IMG/VR virus record: IMGVR_UViG_3300032315_000162
Coordinates: 1 to 32,779 of that record
Length of the DNA: 32,779 nt
DNA from: a virus
Reading direction: 5' to 3' (one strand)
In this document: in pieces, positions 1 to 8,065 of the stretch
Numbering within the stretch: position 1 is the first letter of the stretch
Layout of the letters: the number at the start of each line of letters is the position of its first letter
Position numbers and translations under genes: made by a program
The notes under the pieces: model-generated
Told to the model about the DNA's origin: nothing
The model's database searches: none
The model's input: only the letters and a program-made list of their open reading frames with translations

Positions 1-867
1 GAACGGGCTGAAGGCTTGGATTGTTGGCCCGTTATACAAATTGATTGTTTTAGCCGTAGCCTGTGTGTTCGTATCCACAAACCTGCTTGACTGCAACGTA
101 AGCAACACAGTATTTGTGACTGGCGTAAGTGGAGATGTTGGAACAGTAATGCTTGAACCAGCACTTTGATAAGGGCCAGAACCTTTAACAACACGAAGGT
201 TGCTTATGTACCCAACAACGCCCGAACTGTTACTCGTAGGGTTTGGGTTAAATCCGTCACCCGTAACAGGTCTCAAGGCTCCATTTATATAATTATTACT
301 GTCTGTATAAGTGCTTCCCTCTTGAACGCCGTCAACAAACATTTTTGTGCTTGTCCCAGTGCGGGTAACAACGACGTGATGCCATACGTTATAAGTAAAC
401 GTAGATGTCTGCGTAATTCTGTCTGCACTATTTACATAAAACTTTAATTTATCAGTTACGTCAACATAAATTGTTGGGTATAAACCGTTTGCAAGGTCGG
501 GGCGAGAATCATAAACTAAAGTAAGAGCGCTTCTCTTTGAAATATTTATCCAAAGTTCTATTGTGAAATCGCTAGTACCAAACGCAAAATCTGATTCTCC
601 ATTTAAATAGATTGCAACAATATTATTGCTGGCGCTTCCAAGATAAGTACCCCACCCCGTCTGACTAAACGGCGAGAACGTACCCTGCGTCGTGTTGCCG
701 TTGCGGGTGATGGTGAAGTTATTGCTTGATGAATCGAGGAACGTATTGTTCTGCGCTCCGTTCGTGCCGTTGCCGGGAAGCAGCAGCGTGACACGGTTAA
801 AGAACTCATCAACAGCAGCAGCTATTGCGGTTCTAGCCCCCAACAGCATAGACATAATGCCACTCAT
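1..867 (-). CDS. LamG/concanavalin-like tail or decoration protein, 3' part cut by window edge
   Basis: The minus frame is open from the ATG at 867 to position 1 (289 codons) with no stop. The middle (roughly residues 95-215) has the features of a LamG/concanavalin-like jelly roll, including a segment reading WHHVVVTRTGTSTKMFVDGV. On both sides of it is the motif family that often frames such domains in phage proteins: a FLDSSSNNFTITRNGN-like stretch ending in FSPF near residues 44-59, and FVDTNTQ ... QAFSPF at residues 264-289. The ATG overlaps the stop of the upstream gene (ATGA). Such proteins sit on phage tails or capsids and may bind surface glycans; that role is inferred. If the genome is circular, the protein continues at 32779 and ends at 32504, giving about 380 residues. 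The window edge, not a mutation, ends the frame here. Confidence 0.85.
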   Translation of the reverse strand, partial: MSGIMSMLLGARTAIAAAVDEFFNRVTLLLPGNGTNGAQNNTFLDSSSNNFTITRNGNTTQGTFSPFSQTGWGTYLGSASNNIVAIYLNGESDFAFGTSDFTIELWINISKRSALTLVYDSRPDLANGLYPTIYVDVTDKLKFYVNSADRITQTSTFTYNVWHHVVVTRTGTSTKMFVDGVQEGSTYTDSNNYINGALRPVTGDGFNPNPTSNSSGVVGYISNLRVVKGSGPYQSAGSSITVPTSPLTPVTNTVLLTLQSSRFVDTNTQATAKTINLYNGPTIQAFSPF

Positions 868-1682
868 GTGACATTCCCTGTAACTACGCAAACAGTACCA
901 CTAATGAATAGGATCGTAGCTATACCCCTAGTCGCTAACGTCATCGTATCTTTGTCCGTATTAGTTCCAGCGATATAAGCTGTCGTAATAGAACAAGTAA
1001 TCGTGATATTGCCTGTCGTATTGTTAAAAATAGAAACAATATCGCCAGCAGCAAATGTTGAGTTTGGAATAGTGATTGATCCACTTGTTCCAACACCAAC
1101 AAATTCACCGATGTCTGTAAGTGCTAGTGTGTATGAGCTAGTTTTGTCTGAACCAGACTGAGGAACATTCAAATAGCCAACCGTATAGTTAGCTCCACCG
1201 TCAGGAATGGTAACCGTTCTATTAGCAGATAACGTCGCAGGAGTTAGCGTCGCAGCATAGGAAGACGTACCGCCAGCCCTTCCAGCAATAACGATAGCAT
1301 CCTGTGTTGACGCAACCTCAGAGCGAAGCGCATTAGCCGCCCTAAACGTCTGAGCAGCCGTAAATGTCTGTTCAGTATTTGTTATAGCAGCAACATCAGC
1401 CGCATAAGTTACAAAGACATCCTTAGCACCAGCACCGAAATTAACAGCGTTATTGCTGTTAGATGATTTCAGTACCGTAGTACGAGCTAACGTACCCGTT
1501 CCAACAGTACCGAGACCAATCTCATAATCCGCACCGAGAGTAATTGTGTAATAGCAAGTATTACCATTGCCTATCGCCGATCCGAAAGTACGAAAGCCCG
1601 TTACTGCGCCGTCCAGTGTTAATGTGCCTGTGCCGGTCGTGGTGGACGTTTCCCGAACTCGGTCAGCAATGACTAATGGCAT
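864..1682 (-). CDS. Thr/Gly-rich virion structural protein (probable tail fibre or baseplate component)
   Basis: 272 residues, rich in Thr, Ser, Gly, Ala and Val, with almost no charged stretches: the composition of a beta-structured phage fibre protein. The N-terminal part (MPLVIADRVRETSTTTGTGT) resembles the start of a common class of phage structural proteins that begin with a short alpha/beta segment followed by beta-repeats. The C-terminal third has TIPNSTFAAGDIVSIFNNTT-like text typical of capping jelly-roll folds. The gene starts 4 bases after the preceding gene ends and overlaps the LamG gene by 4 bases, so it belongs to the late operon. No enzymatic motif is visible. The structural role is inferred from composition and position between the tail adaptor and the LamG protein. 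Confidence 0.72.
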   Translation of the reverse strand: MPLVIADRVRETSTTTGTGTLTLDGAVTGFRTFGSAIGNGNTCYYTITLGADYEIGLGTVGTGTLARTTVLKSSNSNNAVNFGAGAKDVFVTYAADVAAITNTEQTFTAAQTFRAANALRSEVASTQDAIVIAGRAGGTSSYAATLTPATLSANRTVTIPDGGANYTVGYLNVPQSGSDKTSSYTLALTDIGEFVGVGTSGSITIPNSTFAAGDIVSIFNNTTGNITITCSITTAYIAGTNTDKDTMTLATRGIATILFISGTVCVVTGNVT

Positions 1683-1685
1683 AGA

Positions 1686-2072
1686 TTACTCCAGAGTTAC
1701 GGAAAGGTTGCCTGTCGAGATCGTGAACACGTCACCAGAAGCAATCGACTTAGACGCATCCAATGGTGTGAAATACAACAGGTTGCCGGTAGTCAATGCA
1801 TCCAGAATACCGATATGAGTCACAGTACCCCATGTACCAGTAGCAGTTGGGAAAGTAACTGACGCGCTATTCGTCGATACACCGTTGCTAGGCGCACCAA
1901 ACGTTACCGCTGTACGAGCATACGAACCACCAGATACCTCAGTACCTGTATTGCCCTCACCAGGATCGCTTGTGTAAAGACCTACATAAACCGTTGTCGG
2001 GCTTGTGTAGGCTGTATTGCGGAGAGTAACGTTAATTAGCGCGTTCTCCAGATAATTTGACATCTCAGCCAT
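1686..2072 (-). CDS. Small virion structural protein
   Basis: 128 residues. The N-terminus (MAEMSNYLENALINVTLRNT) followed by VYVGLYTSDPGEGNTGTEVS is the pattern of a widespread phage structural protein found next to tail or fibre genes. The rest is beta-rich and Thr/Ser-rich with no membrane segment and no catalytic motif. It starts 4 bases after the stop of the adaptor gene and is followed 4 bases later by another structural gene, so co-translation is likely. The exact position in the virion cannot be read from the sequence; a tail-fibre-base or head-tail-junction role is possible. Confidence 0.7.
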   Translation of the reverse strand: MAEMSNYLENALINVTLRNTAYTSPTTVYVGLYTSDPGEGNTGTEVSGGSYARTAVTFGAPSNGVSTNSASVTFPTATGTWGTVTHIGILDALTTGNLLYFTPLDASKSIASGDVFTISTGNLSVTLE

Positions 2073-2075
2073 GAT

Positions 2076-2696
2076 TTACCTCACGTTATAAGACATAGAC
2101 ATAGGTTGACCACTATACTCACTTGCTTGGTCGGACGTAGAGATAGAATCAATCGCCCTAGAATACAAGGAAGCCCAAGTTTGCACCCTTGCATCATTCA
2201 TCAAATACGGCTCTGCCTCTGCCAAAGACGCATATAGCAACGCATCAGGCACATAAGCCAAGAATACGTTACTAGCTGTCGAATCTGATAATACAGGAGG
2301 CTTGGCGTAATACAACATCTGCGCCGTATAAGACGAATCTGGAACCGGAGCTAACTGCATCTCCGCACCGAGAATAGTGTAATCAATGGGCTTGCCGCCA
2401 TCCGTTACCCTAGATTCCTGATAAAACGAGTTAGGAGCCTTGTAACGTAGCGTAGTAATCGGAATCGTATTGAGATGAATATCCCTCATCTCTAAGAAAT
2501 CGGTAGGTAATCCAAGTGTTGAATCACCGCCCGTTGTACTTGCTGTAGCTACCATTAGCATCTGACGAATTCTTAGGTCTCTCTGCAACCTAGTCTCAGC
2601 CAGACGGATAAAGTCCGGAATAACCGATGTCAGATCACTACGAGCCAGATAGTTAGCTATCGTTGTTTTTAACTCGCTATAGGTCGTAAATGCCAT
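2076..2696 (-). CDS. Head-to-tail adaptor (P22 gp4 / T7 gp11-type)
   Basis: 206 residues. The N-terminus (MAFTTYSELKTTIANYLARS) followed by IPDFIRLAETRLQRDLRIR is the hallmark of the phage adaptor / tail-tubular-A-like family, which forms the ring below the portal. A conserved middle gives LPTDFLEMRDIHLN and a YTAQMLYYAKPPVLSD segment; the C-terminal helices (YVPDALLYASLAEAEPYLMN) also match that family. Its place after portal, scaffold and coat matches the P22 order, where gp4 follows the coat gene. P22 gp4 is somewhat shorter. The role as connector ring is family knowledge plus synteny; confident on the class, less on the exact P22 or T7 equivalence. Confidence 0.8.
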   Translation of the reverse strand: MAFTTYSELKTTIANYLARSDLTSVIPDFIRLAETRLQRDLRIRQMLMVATASTTGGDSTLGLPTDFLEMRDIHLNTIPITTLRYKAPNSFYQESRVTDGGKPIDYTILGAEMQLAPVPDSSYTAQMLYYAKPPVLSDSTASNVFLAYVPDALLYASLAEAEPYLMNDARVQTWASLYSRAIDSISTSDQASEYSGQPMSMSYNVR

Positions 2697-2697
2697 G

Positions 2698-3351
2698 TTA
2701 TTCCTCTAGCTGCTCAAAATCTTTCCAACCGTACTCGTAAGTGCCGATGTGCCGGATGTGCATCGATAGTTCATGGTCTACATACGTCTGGAAGCCCTCA
2801 GAACCAGCCTTAACGCAGAAGTACACATCCTCGCCACATACCCCGTTAGAACCCCATCCAGCATCAAACCAAGGTCTTCCGGTCTTCTCAAACACTTCTC
2901 TACGGATCATTACAGCACCAAACCCAACCGCTGTAACTTCCTCAATTCCCTCTTTGCCGCGAGAGTCAATATTCGACCACTTACGAACCTCTGTATCACC
3001 TTCCATATACCTTGTGAGTATCTTGGCGGTAGGAGTTACAGGCTTCCTTCTAGTCGTTGCATTTACACCAACAATCGGCACATCTCGACTTAACAATATG
3101 TCAATGATGTCAGGTGGGAACCGCATATCGCTATCAATAAACAATAGCGCGTCACATCCTTCACCTAATGCCACTTCTGCCAACTTCTCACGCTGGTCAA
3201 ATATCAGCGTTCCTGGCATTGTGTAAAGGCTTAATCCACCTTTACCATCTTTGCAACGTACTGACGCATCATGCGCTGTCATTCGAGCAAAGTCAAAAGC
3301 AAAACCAGTATGCACCTCATCCCGGCATGGGACGCAAACACCAACTCTCAT
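2698..3351 (-). CDS. Glycosyltransferase-like protein (GT-A fold) within the structural operon
   Basis: 217 residues. The start (MRVGVCVPCRDEVHTGFAFD) and the DALLFIDSDMRFPPD segment, with a DSD at residues 73-75, are those of a GT-A glycosyltransferase using a nucleotide-sugar and a divalent metal. Later GVNATTRRKP and a C-terminal GEDVYFCVKAGSEGF ... HIRHIG region match small phage-borne members. ATGA overlap with the upstream 100-residue gene couples them. It is separated from the two other glycosyltransferases (10359-11599) by the whole head block. Substrate is unknown: virion protein decoration or host surface-polysaccharide change are both possible. The family call is firm; the biological target is inference. 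Confidence 0.8.
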   Translation of the reverse strand: MRVGVCVPCRDEVHTGFAFDFARMTAHDASVRCKDGKGGLSLYTMPGTLIFDQREKLAEVALGEGCDALLFIDSDMRFPPDIIDILLSRDVPIVGVNATTRRKPVTPTAKILTRYMEGDTEVRKWSNIDSRGKEGIEEVTAVGFGAVMIRREVFEKTGRPWFDAGWGSNGVCGEDVYFCVKAGSEGFQTYVDHELSMHIRHIGTYEYGWKDFEQLEE

Positions 3352-3650
3352 ATAGTACCCTTATACGTTTTCCATACAGCATTATCAGGATCGTTCAGCC
3401 ACCTAGCGAAACCGACCTCATCGACCACGTTAAAACCCTTCATAATCCCTTTTTGGTTCAGTACATCTATGACCGTAAAGGGTATTCGAGCAACGTGATG
3501 CAGTTCATTTAAGTGTCCTTGCCGAGACTTATCGTAGTCCAGTTGCTTCTTATTGGCTTCGATAATCTCCGTTACATCCTGCTTAGTCTCGATGACAATC
3601 CCGCCATCACCGTCTTCAAATGCTGTTTGAGTCCGTATCGGATTACTCAT
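3348..3650 (-). CDS. Hypothetical protein downstream of the coat gene
   Basis: 100 residues, soluble, mixed charge, with no signal peptide, membrane segment or motif I recognise. It begins MSNPIRTQTAFEDGDGGIVI and ends near ARWLNDPDNAVWKTYKGTI. The start is supported by an AAGGA sequence just upstream. It is the first gene after the coat protein and lies beyond a strong RNA hairpin; its stop overlaps the start of the glycosyltransferase. Position suggests a minor head protein or an accessory to the glycosyltransferase, but nothing in the sequence decides this. Confidence 0.65.
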   Translation of the reverse strand: MSNPIRTQTAFEDGDGGIVIETKQDVTEIIEANKKQLDYDKSRQGHLNELHHVARIPFTVIDVLNQKGIMKGFNVVDEVGFARWLNDPDNAVWKTYKGTI

Positions 3651-3708
3651 AAATTCCTTGTTTTAGTAAGCCTATAACAAGAGCAATAATGCTTTCCTTA
3701 TTATAGTT

Positions 3709-3732
3709 CTCCCCCACCGTTAGGCAGGGGAG
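3709..3732 (-). promoter_or_regulatory. Stable RNA hairpin just after the coat gene
   Basis: The minus-strand RNA reads CTCCCCTGCC, loop TAAC, GGTGGGGGAG. This gives a 10-bp stem with two adjacent U-G / G-U wobbles and otherwise Watson-Crick pairs. On the plus strand the same two positions would be C-A mismatches, so the structure favours minus-strand RNA. It lies 13 bases after the coat stop and before a 100-residue gene. There is no U-run behind it, so it is more likely a partial terminator or an mRNA-stabilising / processing element that keeps coat expression above that of the following genes. Confidence 0.6.
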
Positions 3733-3744
3733 AGTTGCTACTTA

Positions 3745-4689
3745 TTACAGAGCCATGTTCAAGTCAGCGATAATGCCGTGAGCAGCCTCGTTCTTGACTT
3801 CCAGAGTAACTTCAGCCAGAAGCTGAGTGTTCTCGCTGTCGCCGGTCTTAGCCAGATCATTAGTCTGGAATGGACGGAGATAAGCCAGAGCAGCATACTC
3901 AGGATCGAGAACCAGAGCATCACGAACACGCATGAAGCGGTTAGGAACAACCGACATCGTGCCAAAGTCCGACATATAAACATCAGCCGCACCGATAATG
4001 GTGGTCGGAGTATTGCCAGGAGCCATGTAACGCTGTGCAGCGATACCAGCAAACGACGATACCTTCTGCTTACCAAGCGCACCAACCATCAGAATCTTTG
4101 GCGAACCGCCCGATACGAACACCTCGGAAACAACGGTCTTCAGCAGAGCTTCAGTGAAGGTACGCTGTGTGCCATCGGTACGAGTAGAAACACCGATTGT
4201 CGCAGGGTCAACACCACTTGCACCAACGTCCGAGTTAGTCTTGATCCACGACAGGATCGAACCCATAGTACGAGCGATTGTCGATGTACCAGCCGAACGA
4301 CCTTGGTTAGCGCACAGGATGGTTTCCAGATCACGCTTCAGTTCAGCCGATGCTTTAGCCAACTGATAAGCCTTTTCCGACTTACGACCAGCCTTGTTCA
4401 CTGTGTCCAGAGTACCGGAGACTTGAACAGTCTTTTGGATGATCTGAGTGTAGTTACCAAGACGGACGGTAGGCGACAGAGTTGCCGATGTAGCGTCTGC
4501 ACCTTCAATCGCAGCGTTAGCAGTAGTAGCCGCAGCCAGCGAGTCAGTCTGCCACTCATGATAAACGGCAGTAGCCTTAGTCTTGCCAATCGACGACATG
4601 AATGGTGTCTCAGTTGGCGAGATGTCATAGATGATGTCGGTCAAATCTTCCCGCTGACCAATCGCGGTATGTGCTGTAAATGTAGGCAT
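3745..4689 (-). CDS. Major capsid protein (SU10 / DUF5309-like, HK97 fold)
   Basis: 314 residues, a normal length for the family. The N-terminus (MPTFTAHTAIGQREDLTDII) then YDISPTETPFMSSIGKTKA is the signature of SU10-type coat proteins. Further family-like stretches are WQTDSLAAATTANAAIEGAD, RLGNYTQIIQKTVQVSGTLD, PKILMVGALGKQKVSSFAG and the C-terminal VKNEAAHGIIADLNMAL. It follows the scaffold gene directly (9 bases) and is bounded downstream by a strong hairpin. Family members adopt the HK97 coat fold and assemble the shell with help of the scaffold. The ATG has an AAGGAATTAT-type ribosome site. I regard the identification as reliable. Confidence 0.9.
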   Translation of the reverse strand: MPTFTAHTAIGQREDLTDIIYDISPTETPFMSSIGKTKATAVYHEWQTDSLAAATTANAAIEGADATSATLSPTVRLGNYTQIIQKTVQVSGTLDTVNKAGRKSEKAYQLAKASAELKRDLETILCANQGRSAGTSTIARTMGSILSWIKTNSDVGASGVDPATIGVSTRTDGTQRTFTEALLKTVVSEVFVSGGSPKILMVGALGKQKVSSFAGIAAQRYMAPGNTPTTIIGAADVYMSDFGTMSVVPNRFMRVRDALVLDPEYAALAYLRPFQTNDLAKTGDSENTQLLAEVTLEVKNEAAHGIIADLNMAL

Positions 4690-4698
4690 GATAATTCC

Positions 4699-5664
4699 TT
4701 ATAAAAATCGTTCAAATGCTTTAGCGGCATCAGCGACCCTTCCGGTCTGCCTAGCCTTGGCTTTTAGTTTTTTCAGTTCATCGTTGCTATCACGAGGCTG
4801 AGAAACACCCGATTTCATTACCTTCGGAGCCTCGTTAACCTTCTTAGTGATACCCGGCTTTGCAGACTGTAATTTGTCGTACTGCATCGCCTTCCATAAC
4901 GTTAGAACCTGCCGAGAGTCATAAACCCCCGATAATTCCTGTTCCGAGAAACCTAGCTTCTGACCAAACTCACGCAGTTCTCGACGAGCTACTTCACCCT
5001 TTTGTGGGTCAGCATACTCAGGTATTGCCTCTGCCAGCTTACGAGCTTCAGCCTGTATCACATGACCGAGTTGCTCCTGACGTTCCTGATCCTGCTGCAT
5101 CGCAATTCGCTGTCGTTCAGCCTGAACTTGAGCTAACTGCTTTTCCCGCTGTGATAACTCTGCAACCTTAACTGCGTACCCAATAGGGTCGGTTTCCTTC
5201 AGATACTCCAGATTCTCAGTTTCTGGCTGCTGGTTAAGCATTTGCTCAATTACCTGCAACCGTTCTGCGTATTGGTCACGCAGATACCTAGCTTCCTCGA
5301 TACGCGCCTTCTCTGCTTCTACGGCTTTGCGTTCTTCTGCTACAGCTTGCGATTTCTTCGTATAGTCTGTGCCAAGTTGATAAGACTTGATAAGCTCATC
5401 AAGCGTTACCTCTTTTTCTTCACCAGCGGCTTTAACGCGGTATCGAGGCTGCTCGGCTTCTTCTTCGCCATCATCTTGTTCTACCTCCGATTCGTCATAA
5501 GACTCCTCGGATTCGGCTTCGCTATCATTGGCTTCGAGTTCGGTTTCCGGTTGTTCCTGTTCGGAGCCTTCTTGCCCACCCATAAGACCCATGATAGCGT
5601 CGGCTGCACCACCTACGTTTAACTCAGCATTTCCCTCGGGAGTCGTGCTTTGAGTATCGCTCAT
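4699..5664 (-). CDS. Capsid scaffolding protein
   Basis: 321 residues. The first third is strongly acidic (about residues 30-75 are dominated by Glu, Asp, Ser and Gln), followed by a YRVKAAGEEKEVTLDELIKS motif and a long coiled coil of Glu/Lys/Arg/Gln (about residues 100-215), ending in a basic segment (KKLKAKARQTGRVADAAKAF). This acidic head, central coiled coil and basic C-terminus is the usual architecture of podovirus scaffolding proteins, whose basic tail touches the coat. The gene sits between portal and coat, as in P22 and T7. No protease motif is visible. The call rests on architecture and synteny. Confidence 0.85.
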   Translation of the reverse strand: MSDTQSTTPEGNAELNVGGAADAIMGLMGGQEGSEQEQPETELEANDSEAESEESYDESEVEQDDGEEEAEQPRYRVKAAGEEKEVTLDELIKSYQLGTDYTKKSQAVAEERKAVEAEKARIEEARYLRDQYAERLQVIEQMLNQQPETENLEYLKETDPIGYAVKVAELSQREKQLAQVQAERQRIAMQQDQERQEQLGHVIQAEARKLAEAIPEYADPQKGEVARRELREFGQKLGFSEQELSGVYDSRQVLTLWKAMQYDKLQSAKPGITKKVNEAPKVMKSGVSQPRDSNDELKKLKAKARQTGRVADAAKAFERFL

Positions 5665-5704
5665 ATATAGTTTCCTAAATTATATCGGGAACTGCCCGAC
5701 TCAG

Positions 5705-5935
5705 TTACAAAATTTTCAGCCGCTTTTCGTCTATCAACTTCTGTGCCGATAGGCTCTCAAGGTAGGCTTCAATCTTCTCAAATGACCTTAGTTGTTGGTA
5801 AGCGTTTTCTCTTACCGCTGCGTCACCAAACTCACTCATAGCAAATTTGTTAATCTCTACTGACCGGAGTTCTTCTAGCATTGCCTGAAAATACTCGTCT
5901 CTCAGCAGATTCTCAGCCCATTGGGATTTGTCCAT
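5705..5935 (-). CDS. Small helical protein between portal and scaffold
   Basis: 76 residues, predicted almost wholly alpha-helical and charged (MDKSQWAENLLRDEYFQAML to EKIEAYLESLSAQKLIDEKR). It overlaps the 3' end of the portal gene by 23 bases in another frame, showing tight packing in the head operon. Small helical proteins occur at this place in many related podoviruses, but their function is generally unknown. It has no membrane segment and no metal-binding residues. A head-assembly accessory role is a guess from position. Confidence 0.65.
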   Translation of the reverse strand: MDKSQWAENLLRDEYFQAMLEELRSVEINKFAMSEFGDAAVRENAYQQLRSFEKIEAYLESLSAQKLIDEKRLKIL

Positions 5936-8039
5936 TCATACCCTTAGTTAGATTACCCAGTTCCTTAATCGTCTTCAGGACAATATCAGCCTGTTTGTTA
6001 CGGCTATCCTCGTCAGCCAAGTCCATAGCCAGAATCGCTTGCAACTGCTTGACCGCTAACTCTGCCTCACGAATCCGCATATCCATAGCGTCCTTCTCTG
6101 CCTTCATCGCTATTTCAATGCCTTTACGGGTATATTCAGCCTCTAGCGATTGTTTCTGTAGTTGCAACTTAGCAGCCTCAATCTGAGCCTTAGCTTCAGT
6201 CTTTTCACGCTCCACCTCTGCGATTATGCGAGTAGCCTCTGCTTGCATATCTGGCTGCGGTTCCTGCGGCTGTGACAGTTGCTCGTTCTGCTCAGGACTG
6301 ATCTCGTTAATGAAAGCCTTAGCATCCTTGAAGCCAGCCGATTCAATCAGTCTAGCCAAGGTATCGCGGTACTGAGCCACAGATACCAGAGGATTAGCCG
6401 CACCGAACTGCGTAAGCACCTGCTCCTGCTTGCCTAGAATCATCTGGAGCATGGCGAGTTTCTGCTCACGATCTCCTGAACCCAAGCCTACGTTAATCGC
6501 CACATCGTATTGATTCGTCCATGAGCGAGGATCAAACGTCACAAACTTGCCACGCATACGGACAATCTTGGCTTGATCCTGATACTTGCCCAATAGATGC
6601 AAAATGCCCTTAAACAGCGATTTAACGCCTGTTTCAGCAAAAATTCGAGCGATCAGTTCCAGCTTGCCAGAGTTCGACTTCATCATCGCGGCAATAGCCG
6701 TAGCCGATACGTTATTCAGTACGTCAGGATCAAGACCCTGTTGCTGGTCGCTAACGCCTGTACGCTTAGCCTGAACCTGATCCATGTACTCAAGCAATGG
6801 GAAAGCCTGAGCCGTTACCGCAGGAACCTCAATCGGCATAATCGAACCAGCAGACTTCATGCGAACAACACCGCCAGGAGTAGCGTTCAGCACGTCATCG
6901 AGATTCACCTGACCATCAACAACCCCAATACGGGCATTGTTCGTTAGGTATAGGTTATCAAGCATCTGACGGGTTACAGTGGACTTGATTAGCTGGATGT
7001 CCATCGTCCGGTCTGCCAAGCTCTGACCAAAGAACTTGTGCGGAATAGGGATTGGACACAGGCTGTGGAACGGAACTAAGTCACATTCCTCGTCATCTAG
7101 GATTTCGCTACCGGCGTAGGTAATCTTCCGCAGTTCAGCGATACCGTCACCATTAACGTCAATCCGTATATAGCACTCGTATACCTCACAGACCTGCATC
7201 GTAGGATCAAGGCTGATATTCTCATCCGGCTGCTCACCCTGAGAGAATCGGGCTACTCGCTCTGTGGTGTACTGAAGATCGTCATAGCTAGGCAGACCCT
7301 CGACCACATCCTTGTCAAAGCCCATCGCTACCAACTCACTACGAGTCATCAAGCGACGATGAGCCACAAACGGGCTATCTTCAATAGTTCTTGCCGATTT
7401 GCTAATCAGGAATTCTTCCGGCGGTACGTTCTCAATCTTTACGCAACCGTACTTTTTGACCTTCTTAACTCTTACGTCATAGTAAGGAATCTGGATCGGG
7501 AAACCCATTGGGTCAACGCCACCGTCAACAAACTCAACGTTCTGGCTGACCACCTCAATGGCAGGATCAGACAGTAGCAGGGCTAATTCGTCTTCGGTCA
7601 GGTTCTTGTAGGACTCTTTGTTAACGTCCTCTTTGGCATCCCAATACGCCTTGACTACGCCAACCTTCATCATCAGCGCGTCTTTGAACCAGTTATGCAG
7701 GATGATTAGACCGTCATTCTCGCGGTAAAAGACCCAGTTGCAATAGTCGGTAGCCTGTCTAGCAGACTGCTCATCTTCTGGAGTCTGTGGCTCAAAAGAG
7801 ACAATATCCTCGGTAGTCGTAAAGACTCGGATAAGTTGTGGCAACGCACCGTCAATAGCCTCAGCTACCTCACCAGTGACGATCTGGCTGCGACCTTCAA
7901 CCTCGTTACCATAGGGATAACGCAGGTAATACTCCAGAGCCTTAGCCCGTTGGTCTGTAGTCTCGGTATCAATGTAACCAATAGAGTTATCGATTTCATT
8001 CTCGATAATGCTCTTGATCTGACCGTCATCCATCTTCAT
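5913..8039 (-). CDS. Portal protein (P22 gp1-like)
   Basis: 708 residues, close to the 725 of P22 portal. The N-terminus carries TTDQRAKALEYYLRYPYGNE and EVEGRSQIVTGEVAEAIDGA, then LPQLIRVFTTTEDIVSFEPQ, a pattern typical of this portal class. The middle holds GDGIAELRKITYAG and a FGQSLADRTMDIQLIKSTVTR segment. The C-terminal 130 residues are a Gln/Glu/Ala/Lys-rich coiled coil (about residues 580-690), comparable to the long helical barrel of P22 portal. It lies 26 bases downstream of the large terminase and upstream of scaffold and coat. The portal forms the dodecameric ring through which DNA is packed and ejected. A second ATG two codons in (MDDGQ) is also possible as start. Confidence 0.9.
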   Translation of the reverse strand: MKMDDGQIKSIIENEIDNSIGYIDTETTDQRAKALEYYLRYPYGNEVEGRSQIVTGEVAEAIDGALPQLIRVFTTTEDIVSFEPQTPEDEQSARQATDYCNWVFYRENDGLIILHNWFKDALMMKVGVVKAYWDAKEDVNKESYKNLTEDELALLLSDPAIEVVSQNVEFVDGGVDPMGFPIQIPYYDVRVKKVKKYGCVKIENVPPEEFLISKSARTIEDSPFVAHRRLMTRSELVAMGFDKDVVEGLPSYDDLQYTTERVARFSQGEQPDENISLDPTMQVCEVYECYIRIDVNGDGIAELRKITYAGSEILDDEECDLVPFHSLCPIPIPHKFFGQSLADRTMDIQLIKSTVTRQMLDNLYLTNNARIGVVDGQVNLDDVLNATPGGVVRMKSAGSIMPIEVPAVTAQAFPLLEYMDQVQAKRTGVSDQQQGLDPDVLNNVSATAIAAMMKSNSGKLELIARIFAETGVKSLFKGILHLLGKYQDQAKIVRMRGKFVTFDPRSWTNQYDVAINVGLGSGDREQKLAMLQMILGKQEQVLTQFGAANPLVSVAQYRDTLARLIESAGFKDAKAFINEISPEQNEQLSQPQEPQPDMQAEATRIIAEVEREKTEAKAQIEAAKLQLQKQSLEAEYTRKGIEIAMKAEKDAMDMRIREAELAVKQLQAILAMDLADEDSRNKQADIVLKTIKELGNLTKGMNGQIPMG

Positions 8040-8065
8040 AGCACATCCTTACGGAGTTTTGCCTA

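Noticed and set aside
3778-4704. A 308-codon plus-strand open frame opposite the coat gene
   Set aside because: It is fully antisense to the well-supported coat protein, has Ser/Arg-rich low-information sequence, and reflects the codon use of the coat gene.
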